NCBI GenBank assembly: GCA_964017045.1
Contig: OZ024794.1
Coordinates: forward strand, 7,414,329 to 7,478,328
Direction: 5' to 3'
DNA from: Omphiscola glabra
Taxonomy: Eukaryota > Mollusca > Gastropoda > Lymnaeidae
Length of the DNA stretch: 64,000 bases
A program made the translations under genes and the position numbers. This document shows, piece after piece, positions 1 to 14,900 of the stretch. The notes beneath the pieces were generated by a model. That model had not been told where the DNA came from, did no database searches, and saw nothing but the letters and a program-made list of their open reading frames with translations. The stretch's first letter is position 1. Every line of letters starts with the position of its first letter.

Positions 1-100
1 TTATAGATTAACTTATTATTACTATTTTAAAAATAAGTTTCTTAATTGTCCAATTCCTAAACATAAATTATGGTCAATGTAAGCCCCCCCCCCCACCCCT

Positions 101-331
101 TTCTCCACAAAAACACACAGAGACACACACACAAAATGTAAAAAAATTAAACTGACTCATCTTGGCTGCTCAAGATATTCTCCACAAAAACACACAGACA
201 CACACACACAAAATGTAAAAAAATAAAAATGACTCATCTTGGCTGCTCAAGATATTCTCCACAAAAACACAGACACACACACACAAAATGTAAAAAAATT
301 AAACTGACTCATCTTGGCTGCTCAAGATATG
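101..331. repeat. 77-bp tandem repeat, 3 copies
   Basis: Three near-identical 77-bp units begin at about 101, 178 and 255 (each starts ttctccacaaa and ends ctgctcaagatat). Each contains an internal CA-rich run. They lie downstream of the last exon in the window, in the following intron of HERC1. A C11 run (84-94) precedes them. Confidence 0.9.
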
Positions 332-449
332 TTGATGAAAAGAGCTAATAAAAACCAATGTGGAACATATTTTCAATGTTGTTAATGAGAATGTTTATTA
401 ACTAAAAATTACAAGAAATATCAACTTCTTTTAATGTGCTAATTCTTAC

Positions 450-3400
450 TTCCTCTAAGTCATCCACTTTGAGTGGCATTCCAGCTATAAGCTTCCATAT
501 ACATGGGGCCAGATGAAGATCCAGGGGTTTCTTGGTTCTGACAGCAACACCAAACAGTATGCCTAGAAACTTGAACAGGGCTCCATTGTCGTCCACAGAT
601 AATGAGGGATTCAGAAGGTATCTGAAGAAAGATGAGGTCACATATATTAGTGACACACTCATGGCGGGGGGAGAGGGTGGATGGGCGTGGCACAAACAGT
701 AAATATTTTACAAACTATGTGCCTTAAGTTGTCTTGTGCCTAGGTGTCATATCTGCACTCAATCCATCCCTGTGGTACTACAGCCCATGTAGGGCTCTGG
801 CCTGCCTCACCACTTCCTTATCCATCCCTGTGGTACTACAGCCCATGTAGGGCTCTGGCCTGCCTCACCACTTCCTTCCACTAAGACCTAACTAATGCTT
901 TCCGTTTCCAAGCTTGGATTCACAGCTGCTGTAGATCATTTTCCACATCATCCATCCATATGAGCCTAGGTTTGCCTTTGAGCCGTTTTCCTCTGGGGTT
1001 TTGGTGGTGCACCATCTTCACTCAAGTCATTTGGCATTCTTTCTAAGAGTCCCGCCCAGCATAGGCAGCCCTTTTATTTCTACTACTAGCATAGGATCCT
1101 TATATAGACTATTATTTCTAGTACAGTTTTGGCTTGGTTTAGGTCCTACCTCTCCGATAGAACGCAAGGCGGTCTCTGTCAATGACTGTCTCTCCAGCAG
1201 TGCTGATTTGGTGTACGGAGTACCACGGGGTCAGTTTTGTTCCAACATACAGTTTACGTTCTCTGCTAGGAATCTTGGTTATATTCTTTCTAACAACATT
1301 TCTCTCGATAAACATATCTCTCACATTTGTCTTTCTGCATACACTGCTACCCGTCAGATCAGCTCCATCCTCCACTATCTCACAGTCAGCGCAACAAAAA
1401 CACTAATCTGTGCTCTTATTCTCTTTTGTCTTGACTCTCTATTGCAACTCTCTTCTGTCAGGTTCACCCAAACACTTCATAGAAAAACTACAAAAGGTTC
1501 AAAACTCAGCTGCTGGGCTAGTTCTAAAGGCAAAAAAAACCTGATCATGCCACTCCACTACTCCACTCTCTTCATTGGCTCCCTGTACAGGCACACATTG
1601 ATTACAAGCTGTCTGTTCTCTGTCACAATTTTTCTCGGATTCATGCCCTTCCTATCTAAACAAACTTCTTTCTGTCTATTCACCCCTTCGACAGCTTCGC
1701 TCCTCCACAGACACTCATATTCTGTCCATTCCCAAGTACGCACTAAAACATATGGTGAACGATCTTTCTCTTTCTGCGCCCCAAAACAATGGAATTCTTT
1801 GTACACATCTGCAATAAACCAACCACCCAGGCCTTTAAAACTTGTCAGATTGTTGTGTATGCCAAACTCCTGCAGAGTCTCTTATAGATATTTTCTTTTG
1901 ATGCCGTCATAGACCATTTTATAGTCCACATAGATTTCATGTACTGGGATATTATATTCATAGCATCTCTCTTATGAGCATTTCTCTTATGGGCATATGA
2001 TGGTGAAAATCTGATCAGTCGATGATCTGTTTTGTCTGAATCCACATTGGAAGTCACCTAGTATTTCTTCAGTTTAAGGTTGTAGTCTTTAGGCACTTAG
2101 TTTTGTCAGTATTTTGTATGTAACATTTAATAGGGAGATTCCTCTATATTTGGGCATTGAAGTTTGGAACCTTTCTAGTGCATTAGGGCGTTTTTTGAAG
2201 CTGTTGCACCTAAATTATGGAGAGTTTGCCTCAACCTTTGAGGGAAATTGAAAATGATAAAAAGTCATTTAAAAACTTTTCTCTTTAAATAGAATTTAGG
2301 ACATCAGAGCGCTGTGAGCATGCTAAAATAGCTATAAAAGTATTCAATCAACATCCGAGCGCTGTGAGCATGCTAAAGTAGCATGGACACAATAGCTATA
2401 AAAGTATTCAATAAACATCCGAGCGCTGCGAGCATGCTAAAATAGCATGGACACAGGAGCTATAAAAGTATTCAATCAATCAGAAAGAAAACAACTATTA
2501 GTGCCGTTCCCCATTCTGTTGGAATATTTTGTTCTTGCTAAATTTTAATTATAAGTTTATGTGTCTGAGTGTGTAGTTCTTTTCATCCATATTTAATTAA
2601 ATCTGTTATCTTCATGTACTTTACTCTCTTGATAAGTCTTCTATTTCATTTAGTTTAGCTTTTTCCTATTCCCTTTTTTCTTCCTACACATTTTTGTGGC
2701 TTTCCTTCTGGCTTCATTGTATATTTGTCTTGTATTTCTGGTTTCATTTTGTATCGTGGTCATTTGTGCATTGTTCCTTTCTTTGACAATCTCTCTGCAT
2801 TAATTAATAAACCAGCATACTCTACTGTTAGTTTGGTGGAATCCTACTTCTTTTTCTGCTGACCTTTTCATTACATTTTTTTATCCTATCCCGCTGTTCA
2901 TTTATGTTATTTTCCCTGTTCATTTCCTCCTGTGATGTTTCTAGTTGTGCTTTTACTACATTTTGGTAAGCTTTTGCGGTTAGTCGGTCTTTGGTAATTA
3001 TTTGGTAATCATATCAGTTTTCTCTTTGATTTTGGCCATTGTGCATTATGCTTATTCTCTGCTTATATTTATCGTATTTTACGGCCTATAATACACTACG
3101 GACTATAAGACGCACCCTGTGCACAACTGTCTGGGGGTCGTCCCTTACAGCTCTCTAGGTGGCTGCCTTAATTTCTGGCCTTTGTGGATCCCAGCAGGTT
3201 CTGATTTTTTACCGCCTTGGGTATTTTATTTCCCCGTAACCGCCGCACCTGGTGCACTTTCCTTTATACACCACCCAGGGAGGCGCTCCATGGTAGATTA
3301 GTAACTAAACACGAGGTCATATCTCCACTGATCATAAATACTAATTAATCGCACAGATATTGGATTTACATTTGATGTTACAACATTTACTTCAGTAACT

Positions 3401-5948
3401 TCAAATAAGAGAATGAATAAAAACTATTCAACGTTTTTACAACTTTTTGTATTCCTTAACTTGCAGTCATAGAGTGAACATTTGGCACTATTACATCTAA
3501 TCCTCTTCCAATGACAGATAATATCCTTTTAATTCATTTCATTAACTTCTACATGAACACAAGCCGAGTGATTATTTAAAAATTCAATAGATCTGCATAC
3601 TACTCTTAGAGATATGAAACTTAAGGTGATTACACACAAAACTAAAACTAAGATTAAAATCATTACTAATGGCTGATTTACCTGTCACGGTTATTCCCAG
3701 ATTCATTTTTAGAATTAGGTGTTGGTATCAGCAAAGGTACGGTTCCTGACTCCAGTTCCTGAAATTTTAATTCATTCTGATCAAATAAATCCCACACATT
3801 TCTAATGTCTAGGTAAATGGTCCTTGAGGTCAATTTAGGAAAGTGGTGTCAAGGGCATGAAGAACAACATTTATATAAAAATGGACAGTATACGAAGGTT
3901 TCATCTAAATTACATCAAACATATTTCAATAACTTGTAAACTTGGCATTTGATAGCAAGCTAATAACCAGGTACCAACCCACCAGGTACCAACCCACCAG
4001 GTACCAACCCACCAGGTACCAACCCACCAGGTACCAACCCACCAGGTACCAACCCACCAGGTACCAACCCACCAGGTACCAACCCACCAGGTACCAATCC
4101 ATCAGGTACTAACTCTGAAAATGTTTTTCAACACAATCTCAAACAGTTATGCTTTGACTCGTATTAACAAAAGTTTCCAACTCGGATAATTTTGTCCAAC
4201 TCGGCAGAATTGAAATATATAGTAATCATATGTACAGAAATGAAATTGGAACTACACAGCCCAGCAAACACATCTCTTTAATTGTATCACTAAACAATAA
4301 ATCAAGAAATGGAAGACCCCCCTACCCTAACAGTGACCCAACAAGGTATATGCCTTCTCCTGCGTGGCAAAGCTCCAGGTGATGACTGCATCCCAGCTGT
4401 AATATACAAGGTAAGTGGCACAGCTCTGACTGAAAGGCTTCATCAGCTGTGTGTCTAATTATGTGGCAGCAAGAGACGATACAACAGGATTTCAAAGACA
4501 CATCTATTGTTCACCATCAATCTTGTGACCATAGCATATCCATTGCAGGCTAGATACTCGCTAGAATCCAGCTAAAACATCTTAATTGGCATCTTGGGAG
4601 GATCTGTTGCCAGAAAGTCAATGCAGTTTCTATAAAGAGCGCAGAATTATCTTCAGAAAAAGTGTCAGAAACAAAATGTTGACCTCTTCTTTGCCTATAT
4701 CGACCTAACTAAGGCTGTTGACACTGTCAGTAGAGAAGGTCTTTGGAAGATCATGGCCAAACAGGCCCCAGAAAGTTCAATTCAATGGTGCAGCAATTCC
4801 ATGATATTATGCAGGCCAGGGTTCAGAAAATGGAGAGATGTCTCAACCATTCCGTGTTTAATGGTCTCAATCAAGGTTGCGTCCTTGCACCACCACTTTT
4901 CAGCCTCATGATCTCCGCCATACTATCTGATGCTTTCAGTGATGGAGACATTGGACTCTACATCAGATACAGAACTGATGGTAAAGTAGTTACCCTTAGG
5001 AGGCTACATACTAAATCTAAGGTCATGACAGACACCAGGGACTTCCTGTATGCTGAAGACTGTACCCTAACGGTGAATCAGAGGCCACTATGCAATGAAG
5101 TGTTGCAGCCTTCTCGGATGCCTGCACAAACTATGGTCTCACCAGGCACCGATACGATATTTAAAATGGTCATAATCCATTTCCAGGAATAATGAACCAA
5201 CCACACAACAATAAGAAAACCCACCAAGCACATCTCTGTGATTGTATCATCAAAAACACCTCCAGCATCATCAGCTCCTTCTCCAATCAGCTTAACTTTC
5301 CAAGCTCTTGCTGGAAGTCTTAAGTCATCAGGTTTCAGCTTGACCACTTGCTGGGCTATCTGGGTGTATACTGGACGGCATTTCTTACCTCTTTAAGAAG
5401 AAATGAATGGAAAAAGTACTTCGACATAGCTTTCTTAAAATTAAAAAAATCTGGTTTTAAAGAAATATTAATTGTATAAAATATATATTTTTCAAATGAT
5501 TTATTTTTAAAATTATGAAGAGACTCAGTAGAAGTTTATTCAATGAAATGCATTCAACCATGAACCACAAAGTCAGATTAAGGCAGACGGGTCAGAGAAA
5601 ACATTTTGCACATTATAATAGACATAAAAAATGATGATGCAAAAAAAATTAATTAATGATTACTTGTATAAAAATAATAATGTTATGTTTAATCACTATC
5701 CTACAGCACCAATACCTCTCTTGTTCAATGAGCTGCTTCAGAGTTAATTCTATTTCATTAGAGATGTATATGCTAGATTACCTAGTTGAAAGACGTTTGA
5801 CGGTTATCTGAGGCCCACAATTCTTGCTTTGTATCATAGTTTTGCTGATAGCTCGGACCATTGGGAGTGTGTAAACACGTGGGGACAACAAAGGTCTCAA
5901 AGGACCCTCACAGATCCCTGGCACCTCAGATTCACCTGAACCATGATC
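450..5948 (-). CDS. HERC1: HERC1 exons 72-75: pre-HECT and N-lobe of the HECT domain
   Basis: Exons: 5782-5948, 5225-5390, 3682-3758 and 450-621. They encode [19 protein letters not shown], then [20 protein letters not shown] and [20 protein letters not shown] (the start of HECT), then [19 protein letters not shown] in a 77-nt exon, and [20 protein letters not shown] then [23 protein letters not shown] domains receive ubiquitin from an E2 onto a C-lobe cysteine; that lobe is beyond the left edge. The 77-nt exon was found only because its residues fill the exact gap between ITEMC and NRDR. The introns on each side hold decayed retrotransposons (622-3681 and 3759-5224), yet phases join cleanly. 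The exon ending at 450 has donor GAA|gtaaga. Confidence 0.94.
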
Positions 5949-8900
5949 CTGAGGAACAATAGAACACACATCATCAAGAGAAACTACTGAATGTTCACAG
6001 TGTCATAAAGAGAACCACTGGATGTTCTTCATAAATAAACCACTTTTAATTTAGTTCTAGTGATTTCATATCTAATATATGTTGGTGTAGAAGTTCAGTA
6101 AGAGTTGAGTCATACAAAGATTCTGAATTGGGAAACCTGAATATTCAAACCAGACTACAATTTGGATGTATGTTTGCTAGAAATACAAGAATGGTGTGAG
6201 GGTCATGTCAATAACTTAATTATATTATTTTTAACATATCTGTTATGTCACTTGTACACTTGAGTTAAACAGAAGAATTAAAACATATAGAACTTTTCTA
6301 TGAAAACGAAATCATAATAATAGATATTAAACATTGCTGCATTTATGTCCATGCAGAATAAAAATGATTTAACTTTCCAAGGCGTTCAAATGAATAAACT
6401 GATCCTGGCCTTGGTTAGTGTAGAGTTGCTATGTTTGTTGACAATGAGAGCTCACTTGTTTTGGTATGAGATTGAGTAACCTCCATGATGAGTAGACGAG
6501 ATCACTAAAATGGTGAAGCACAATGAGTCTACTTCTGATGGCCTCTAGTGCCATCGACTGCAGTGATGTGTACTGCGGGGGGATGCTTTCTGGCAGGCCC
6601 AGCTGTAGAGGAGCCGGCACTCCAGGAATACGCTTAGGAGGCGGCGGGAAAGACCAGGCAGCACAATGACTCCTTCCCGCTGAGACCTAAATAGGTATTC
6701 AATTTTTACAGTCTGGTTAGGAAAGCCATGAACACTTTAGGAACATTTGAGCATGCGCAACAATAGCAGGGTCTGCATAGAGGGATGGGGACAAGCAAGT
6801 TTACAAGAACATACCCAGGTGGACATACTCACTAATGAAATTAGAAAAATGCTGATAATTACCCACTCCTTGATTTAGCCAAATAAATAAAACTAAAATG
6901 TGGGTAATTACCCACTCCTTGATTTAGCCAAATAAATAAAACTAAAATGTGGGTAATTACCCACTCCTTGATTTAGCCAAATAAATAAAACTAAAATGCT
7001 GATAATTACCCACTCCTTGAATTAGCCAAATAAATAAAACTAAAATGCTGATAATTACCCACTCCTTGATTTAGCCAAATAAATAAAACTAAAATGTGGG
7101 TAATCCAAGTCGTGAACAAAAAATACTTTGATAACATAAATATCATCCATAATTGTATATTTCTTAATCCTTCATCATTGTTTGAGTCATGAAATATTTG
7201 ATTGGCTAGTACTATTACAGTCCTTACATAGGATAATAAGGGTGGACTGGAATGAGTTAAAAGCTAACAAGCAGCTCAAAGTAGGGGAATACAGAAAGAA
7301 AGACAAAAATGAAACAATGGTGCTGACATACAGTCCTCACATAACCACTTATCACCACTTACTTTGTAATTTTCATTTTGATGCAATCATCTTCACAACA
7401 AAATTATCACAAGAAATGTTATCACTGAGACTGAAGACATTTCACTTCTGTTAAGAACTATTCCATTGAGCTGAAAATCCAATGACAAATGTGTATTATC
7501 AGAAATGAGCTTACAGAGGGATGCATAAGTACCTGTTTGATGTTTTGGTCCATGAGCTGAGGAATGAGTGTCGGCTCCTTCACTGGAGAGTTGGTGTGAC
7601 CCAGACCCAATTGTCCATCGGTGTTAATCCCCCAACCCCACACTTGTCCAGTGACGGCCAGGGCTAAGGTATGTTCGGCTCCTGCGGTGATGTCATCAAT
7701 GAAGTGGCCAGCCAGGGGCATCACTTGTTCTGGCTTACAATGGCTAACACACTGAGTCTCCCCTTGGCCTATCATACGGTCTGGAAGAAAAATTTAACTT
7801 TAATATATTAGACTAAAATATTGAATAATAATTCTGGTTTCTTTTGTACAAATGTATACCAAGTAAGCTAATGCATGTACAATTTTGACATTCTCTTTTC
7901 ATGGTTTTATATAAGTGGAGAGCAGCTACATTAAGAAATGCAGTCAGTAAGCTTTTGACCCAAGTCAAAATTCAGGTTAGGTCCAACACTTCTGACAGAA
8001 GAAACTGTCACATGACTTAACATAAAGGACTCTTAAGGGGGTATAAGAAAGTTCACTGCCTTCCGAGTGATGGAGGGAAAGTTAAAATGTAAGGGAGCAA
8101 AAACTCTCCCTACTCAAAAGTAAGTTTGAATGTTCAGGTCATCACCCCTGTAGCTACATCACCAATAAGATATGACACGACTAGATCACCTTGATAACTC
8201 TAACACAAATAAAACAGCAAACCGCCAGATCTTCTAAATTTGTTCCTGGTTTCTAAAAGAACATTATAACCAATTTGTGATTGAAAATAATGTAAAAAGT
8301 TTCAGTTAATTCAAAGTCAAAATACACACCACCATGCTACTGACAGATCATTTTTTACCATGCCCCACGTGTATACATGTCCATCTATTGACAGACCAAT
8401 TATTTACCTTGCCCCCATGTGTAGACATGTCCATCTATTGACAGACCGATTATTTACCTTGCCCCCATGTGTAGACATGTCCATCTGTGGTCAGCGCAAC
8501 GGAGAACTGGGTGCCGCAAGCAATCTTCTTAATGATGAAGTCTTTCAGCAGCTCAACCTTGGTGGGCACAGACTTGGGAGAGCTGTTGCCCAGACCCAAC
8601 TTCCCATAATCTCCATCACCAAAAGCCCACACAATGCCTCCATCCGCTGACATGCACAGTGTGTGATTCAGACCGCATGCCACCTGGGAAAAACAAGAGG
8701 ATCTTCATTACATGTAGTCCATCATTCTCTTATAGCTATCTATTTAGGTCATGTAATAATTAAGACACATATAAAAGACACATATAAAAGACACATATAA
8801 AAGACACATAAATCCAAATGAAGCCTCTGTGTGGCACATTGTGTTACACCAAGGGTGATTTCTTAAAAGATGCAAGTAGGTCATATTTCTAGGGCAAATT

Positions 8901-11900
8901 TCCTGGTAACATGATAAAGATTCTTAGAATCACTGTTCTATAAACTTGCATAATTAAGAAAATATAGTAATGCAAACAAAACCTAAACCTTAAATTTGAA
9001 AAAAAAAATTTTTTTTAAATTATTGTTTTTATGAACAAGAATATATAGCAATAAGAAATGCATGAGAGGTCATTGCTTCTTCTTAAGAAACTTACGTATA
9101 GACTAAAAGATCACTAATTAAGTCAATATTGTCAAATAGGGAGTTTATTGATGGCTGATTTCTACGCTAGAGAAATACTATAGAAGTAATGTGTTTAAAT
9201 TGTTATAACTAAAATTTTGTCTTGTTTAAGATGTATTTATTGAAGTGCTGAAAATGAGTATGTACAATGTAATCAATAAAGCAATATTATCTTATATACT
9301 CGTCTATAGCTTGCACTTATACAAAAATTTTCAATAAAAACCAGGGGTGTCACCTATCCAATCAACATCAATTACGATTAAATTTTATTCATTGTAGAGT
9401 AGCCAGTTACAAGCCCAAACAAGAGGCAAATCTGTTTTTTTTAAATGGTTTTTAAAGGTCACATAGTTTATGAGACTGCTTTTCAGTTTTCAAGTTGTAA
9501 TGGAAACATTTTTGTGACCTCTGTTTAACAAATAGTTTTATTTTATTAAAAAATGGCCTTGTGACTCACCAAACTAAGGGTGCGCCTATATACAAGAGTT
9601 CATACAGAATATAACATTTTACATTGAGTTCAATCAACCAACCGGTGAAGTAAAAAATGATGCTGTGAAATTAACTTTATTTCCCATATAAATTGGATCT
9701 GTCGATTAAGTGTTCATAATATGTATGACTCAATTTTTTTTTAATGCAAAGTTGGTTTATAAGCACTAATTGATATCATCAACTGTATATTTTAAATAAA
9801 TTTTTGTAAATGCATTCAAATTTGAGTTGTTTTTTTTCTTTTCTTCTTTTATATTTTAGAGGCTTCTCTTAATTGAGTTGCCATCCAAGGCAAACAAGTC
9901 TCATACACTCTGGGTGCTTGGGATATTTCTTTGCTTGTCTTGGCTTTGGTTGAGATTGACCTCCAGACCACCAGCTATTTGGACGAGTCAGTTTAGACCA
10001 CTCGGCAACCCATCACACATTAAAACGCAAAATAACATATGCTTGTAATTCTTGTAAAAATCATTTCATATTTAGGTAATTCCAATTAAATTTTATCAAT
10101 AAATATAGCTTTACTAATATTTTTTCACAAAAATTGTTCACTTTGCTAAATCACAAAAAAAATTCTAGTATTGCACACAGCCTAAAAATCTAATTTTGGA
10201 AACGGGAAAACTTTGTTTTTAAAATAATAACATCAGTTAAGATTGTACGTCAATAGTATTTTCATTATAGACTTTATGTGTTTTGCTTGGTGCTACGGTG
10301 CAAAAGTTGCCAAGCCACTATTGGAAGCGAGTGGTTGTTCAAGTTTCTATAATACAGAGTTTGCTTCTGAACAGAGACTATTTCAAAATGAATTTCACTC
10401 ACAATTCCAATCTGAAAGGCCTCTAGCGACATGACTCGCTCAGGAACTTTTTTATTAGCTGTGGAGCCATGACCCAGTCTCCCGTAGTCACCATTTCCAA
10501 AAGTGAATAGCTTGCCATCAGATGTGACTACGGCACTGTGCTTGAATCCACATGATACCTAATCAAGAGTAGAAAATACAGCAAGTTCTCAGCAAGATAA
10601 GCCTGGTTACAGAGGCCACGCTTAAATATGTATCCCTTCTTAGTAGCACCTGGTGGGTAGGCTTTGGCGCAAAAGTCAAATCAGATATCTCCAAAAATCA
10701 ATAATAAAAATAAATAATGTTTGGTATCCCCAACTTTAAGCACCAAGAGCGATTTCCCCACTCCCCTCAACATTTAAACTCTTAGTTTTAGCCTCTTAAA
10801 AAGTTAATTAATGTTTGGTAATTCACTCTCTTTTTTCTTTTACTCTGAATTACGATGGCTCAACTACTGCAGAGATAAAATAAATAGTAAAATAAATTTT
10901 TGATAAATAGTTTTTTTTTAAATTATGGACTACTACATTTATAAAATTAAGTTAAGAAATTATGTTAATAATAATCTATAAAAAAAAATTAATAACCTTT
11001 CTGCTGTTTTTTATTAAAAATATTTTTAAAAAGTACAGTAATTACTAAACTATTGATATTTATACAGTTATAATTAAAATTGTTAATTTTTGGGTAATGC
11101 AAAATGACAAAACATGCTCACTTAAACATTAAATTTATATTATATTTTTATCCCATGTTCTTAAGGCACAATTACCTGAATTACTTCTTCCCCTTGAAGA
11201 GCCTCAATCTGCTTGGGCCTCTTATGCCTCTCACTGTTGTTGTGTCCAAGTTTACCATAGTCCCCATCACCCCAGCTGAATACTTCCCCGCTCTCTGTCA
11301 GAGCCATGCTGTGACCATCAGAGCCGGCAGAGGTTGCCACTTGAACTACAATAAAACCTGGAAAACAAACACAGAATTAACATTGAAAGTTTTTTTTAAA
11401 CAGAGATTGAATTTATTTGCCAATTTCATTGCACACATTTTTTTCTTGTCATTGGCTGGATGAGGAAATATTATCTAACCTCGTCATCTTCTTTGGTGAT
11501 AGCAAATTAATTAGACCAGAGTATTATGTGAAGTAAAATTTTGAATGCATAAGTTTCAATAAAATTAAGTAGATTTTAGTGTACCTTGAAGAGCTGAGAT
11601 TGCTGTTGGGGTATGGATGTCATCTGAGTTTCCCTGGCCTAGTCGCCCATAGCTTCCTTCTCCACAGGACATCAGAGAGCCATTTGGCATAATGATAAAT
11701 GTGCAATTCTGGCCACAGACAATCTGAGGATAGATTGAAACTGTTTCTATACTCAAGTTTCCAATATGGAACCTTTTCAGTGCCACAGAGCCAAGAAATT
11801 TAACAATAAATATATTACAAAGAGAGTACCAACAATTTTTTACAGCTTCAACAGATTAAAGGTCTACAATTGTTTTGTTCTCACTAAATGAAGGCAATTT

Positions 11901-14900
11901 CTTTGAAAAATCTGTTCTACCCATAAGAGAATTCACCTTTTACAAAGGGATGTTTTTAGTTTTGTTTTTTAAACCAAATGTAAGAAATGGATTATTTTGA
12001 TATCTAACAGTAAAATACTGCATTTGTATAACCATGATTTAGCTACACTATTTGTTGATACAAAAAGAGAAAATCTTGTTTGAGATCAAACTTCATTCCT
12101 TACCTGTTGTGCGTTGGAGAGTGATGGTATTTTCAGAGGCATCAGGGCAACTCTTCCACCTTCACATATCTGTCCATGCCTTCCGCTGCCCCACATAAAT
12201 GACTGACATCTGCGAATTCCATCCCTATTTAAATTACTTTCTACACATACGGTTTGTTTGCAAGTAAAACACTGTTCAAGTAAAATTGATGAATGAATTT
12301 TTTAAATACCGAGAAGGACTTATTTCATGAAATAAATGCTTACTAGTGTTTAGTTGTTTAGTTGCCAATAGAGCTACAATATGTGAAGAGAAACAACCTA
12401 GAAATCTGACTAATGGACTAAGCAGCAAATTTAATAGTTACCTTCCACCTGTTTGCCAGTCCTCTGGCTGTTGTATAGCCCATGACATAATTTGACTGTC
12501 TGATGTTAGGTCCCACTGTTTATTGTCCTATAAAAGTTATTTGTAATGAACATAAACTAGGGCAGATGAGATTTCAAATTTATACGTTAAATGCTAATTT
12601 CACCATACTGATATTTGTTTTTACACGAGCAGTTGTCAAGCCTAATTTCTAATACTTGTAAGTGACGAAAGAGTAAAACAGAAGTAAATTTATTTTAGTT
12701 GTAGTTTTCTATCGGGGGAGATCCAGACTCAGCCTTAAACATATCTATATCATCAGAGATCAAGACTCATCATCATACATATCTATATCATAATAGATCC
12801 TGACTCTTCTCAAACATATCTAATCATTAGTTTTATATTTTCCACACACTAACTCTAGTGCTTTCTGTTTATCTATGGAAATTTTCTAGAATAAAATGCA
12901 AAGAGTTTCCCTTTAAATCCACACTATGTCATATGATTGGTGTTGGGGGTGGAGAGGGTTCCTATATCTGTTATATATGCATATGCTGATCAGTTAAACA
13001 TCATCAAGTCTTAATAGTAACTTAAGTACATATTAGCTATGTAAAGAACATTTACAGTCATCACTTAAGTACATATTAGCTATGTAAAGAACATTTACAG
13101 TCATCACTTAAGTACATATTATCTATGTAAAGAAAATTTACCACTTACTATTTCAGGTTTAATTAATTTAGTATCAAAACTTTTAAAAGATAAATTGTAA
13201 CATTTCCGGTTTAATAAAAAGAATACTTTGACCCCACATGGGATGATAATTTGCCAAATTGTTAGTGATAGGAATAAAATTAAGATTTTGACTCACATAT
13301 GCCAGGGCCTGTGAGTCTGACTTGATCTTCTCTTTATTGAGAAGCTTGAATGTAGGAGGGAAATTTTGCCGGCGCAGTAAAGCATCAGCTGACTTGATGG
13401 TACAAGCATAGGTAAGGAGCCACTGCCACTCTTTAACAATGTGTTCAGTATCTGTTTGGAGTTAAAACAAATTTAAAATATCAAATTTATCTCCCGGTGA
13501 AGTCTGCTAAAAATTTGTTCCCAGTGTTGAAGGAAGTCCAATGCATCATTACATCATTAATCAAACTGGCTCTGATGAACACTGTATATTAGTGTCTACA
13601 GCAGTGGTTCTCAAAGTAGGCGGTAATGTCCTCAAAGGTAGTAGGCTTGCTCAGGAAACAGTGGGGTCGTTCAGGGGGGTGATGAAGGGCTTAGAAGATT
13701 TTAGGGCGCTCTGGGACTCTCAAAGGGGGCATTGAATTCTATTTACCCGCTTGTTCATAGCAATGATATATATATCTATAAATATCTGCTGACAGACTTA
13801 AAAAAAGCCACATTGATTGGCCATTTTTTTGTTTGTTCAACGCAGTTAAGATCATTTGCTCATGAATTTCAAAAAATAAGAAATAAACTTAAATTAACAT
13901 TGAAACTTGTTGTGTGTAACTGACCAGTCTCTGGACTCCTATGATGCAATGGAGCAGGTGAAAAGCATAAAGCAGTGTCCAGCTGTAGACTGACTGCCAT
14001 GGATGTTAGACACTGCAAGTACTGGCTGTGTTGGAGTTGATCTCCAGCAATCACTTGGCTCTAGTAAATAGATATGAAATTATTGAAATAAATAAGCAGG
14101 TTGGGAACACTTTTAAATACTGTAATAAAAGATTTGCTAAGATAATGATATTTCTAAAATACTGACTTTTCTGAGATACCAACGGTAAAAAAACATCAAA
14201 AACAACCCAAAAAAATATTAATATATATACAATAAATTATACAGATTTTAACTTTCAAATGAAATACATAGGAGGCCTCCAAAGTTTTTTTTTACTGTGC
14301 TCTGCTACTTGTTCTACTTCTATTTGTTTTGTTTGGAGTTTTGTTTGCTGATGAAGGCTCTAAGCCGAAACGTCCAAATCTTTTGTTCTGTCTATTAATT
14401 CAAGTTTATAATACCTTGTTCCTCTATTTCATTTACACAACTAGAATGCAGTCCATCCAATTATTATCATTACTTTCAGAAGGCAGTACAGAAATAATGT
14501 TTAAGTTAAAGAAAGCCATTTTAGAGACTGAATATCCAGATATAGATGTTAGATTTAGATCTGCAATTGTAACATTATTTATTCCATTTAAATGTTATCA
14601 GTGAAAATGTGGGTATCTAGTAAGAAACAGACTGTAGCACTTAGTTTATTGCTTTGAGTTTCAACATGCACTTGAAGTATGCATGAAGCACACATGGAAT
14701 GAGCTGAAAGGGTGACACAAAGTGCTTACCTTCTCATATTGATACTGTTCTAACAACATGGATGGCAACCTCTGCAACAGGCTGAAGAAACACTTGGCTT
14801 GACTCAGACCCATGATAGCTTGTTGTTTCAAGGACTTGCGAGCTAAAGCTATCACCCGATTGGATTGGTACAGCTCAGTAGAATAGTTGAGGATTACAAC

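Noticed and set aside
1001..1912. 303-codon plus-strand frame as a host gene
   Set aside because: Content matches the C-terminal part of non-LTR reverse transcriptases and is broken and truncated.
8351..8500. CRISPR-like repeat arrays here and elsewhere
   Set aside because: Units are contiguous with no unique spacers, and the gene is eukaryotic.
9856..10021. A functional tRNA gene
   Set aside because: Only A-box-like and weak B-box-like motifs remain and no cloverleaf can be formed; a SINE explains it better.
6456..12224. Possibility that the gene is HERC2 or another RCC1-HECT protein
   Set aside because: Presence of WD40, SPRY and UBA in HERC1 order, with only two RCC1-like blocks and segment-by-segment similarity to HERC1, excludes it.
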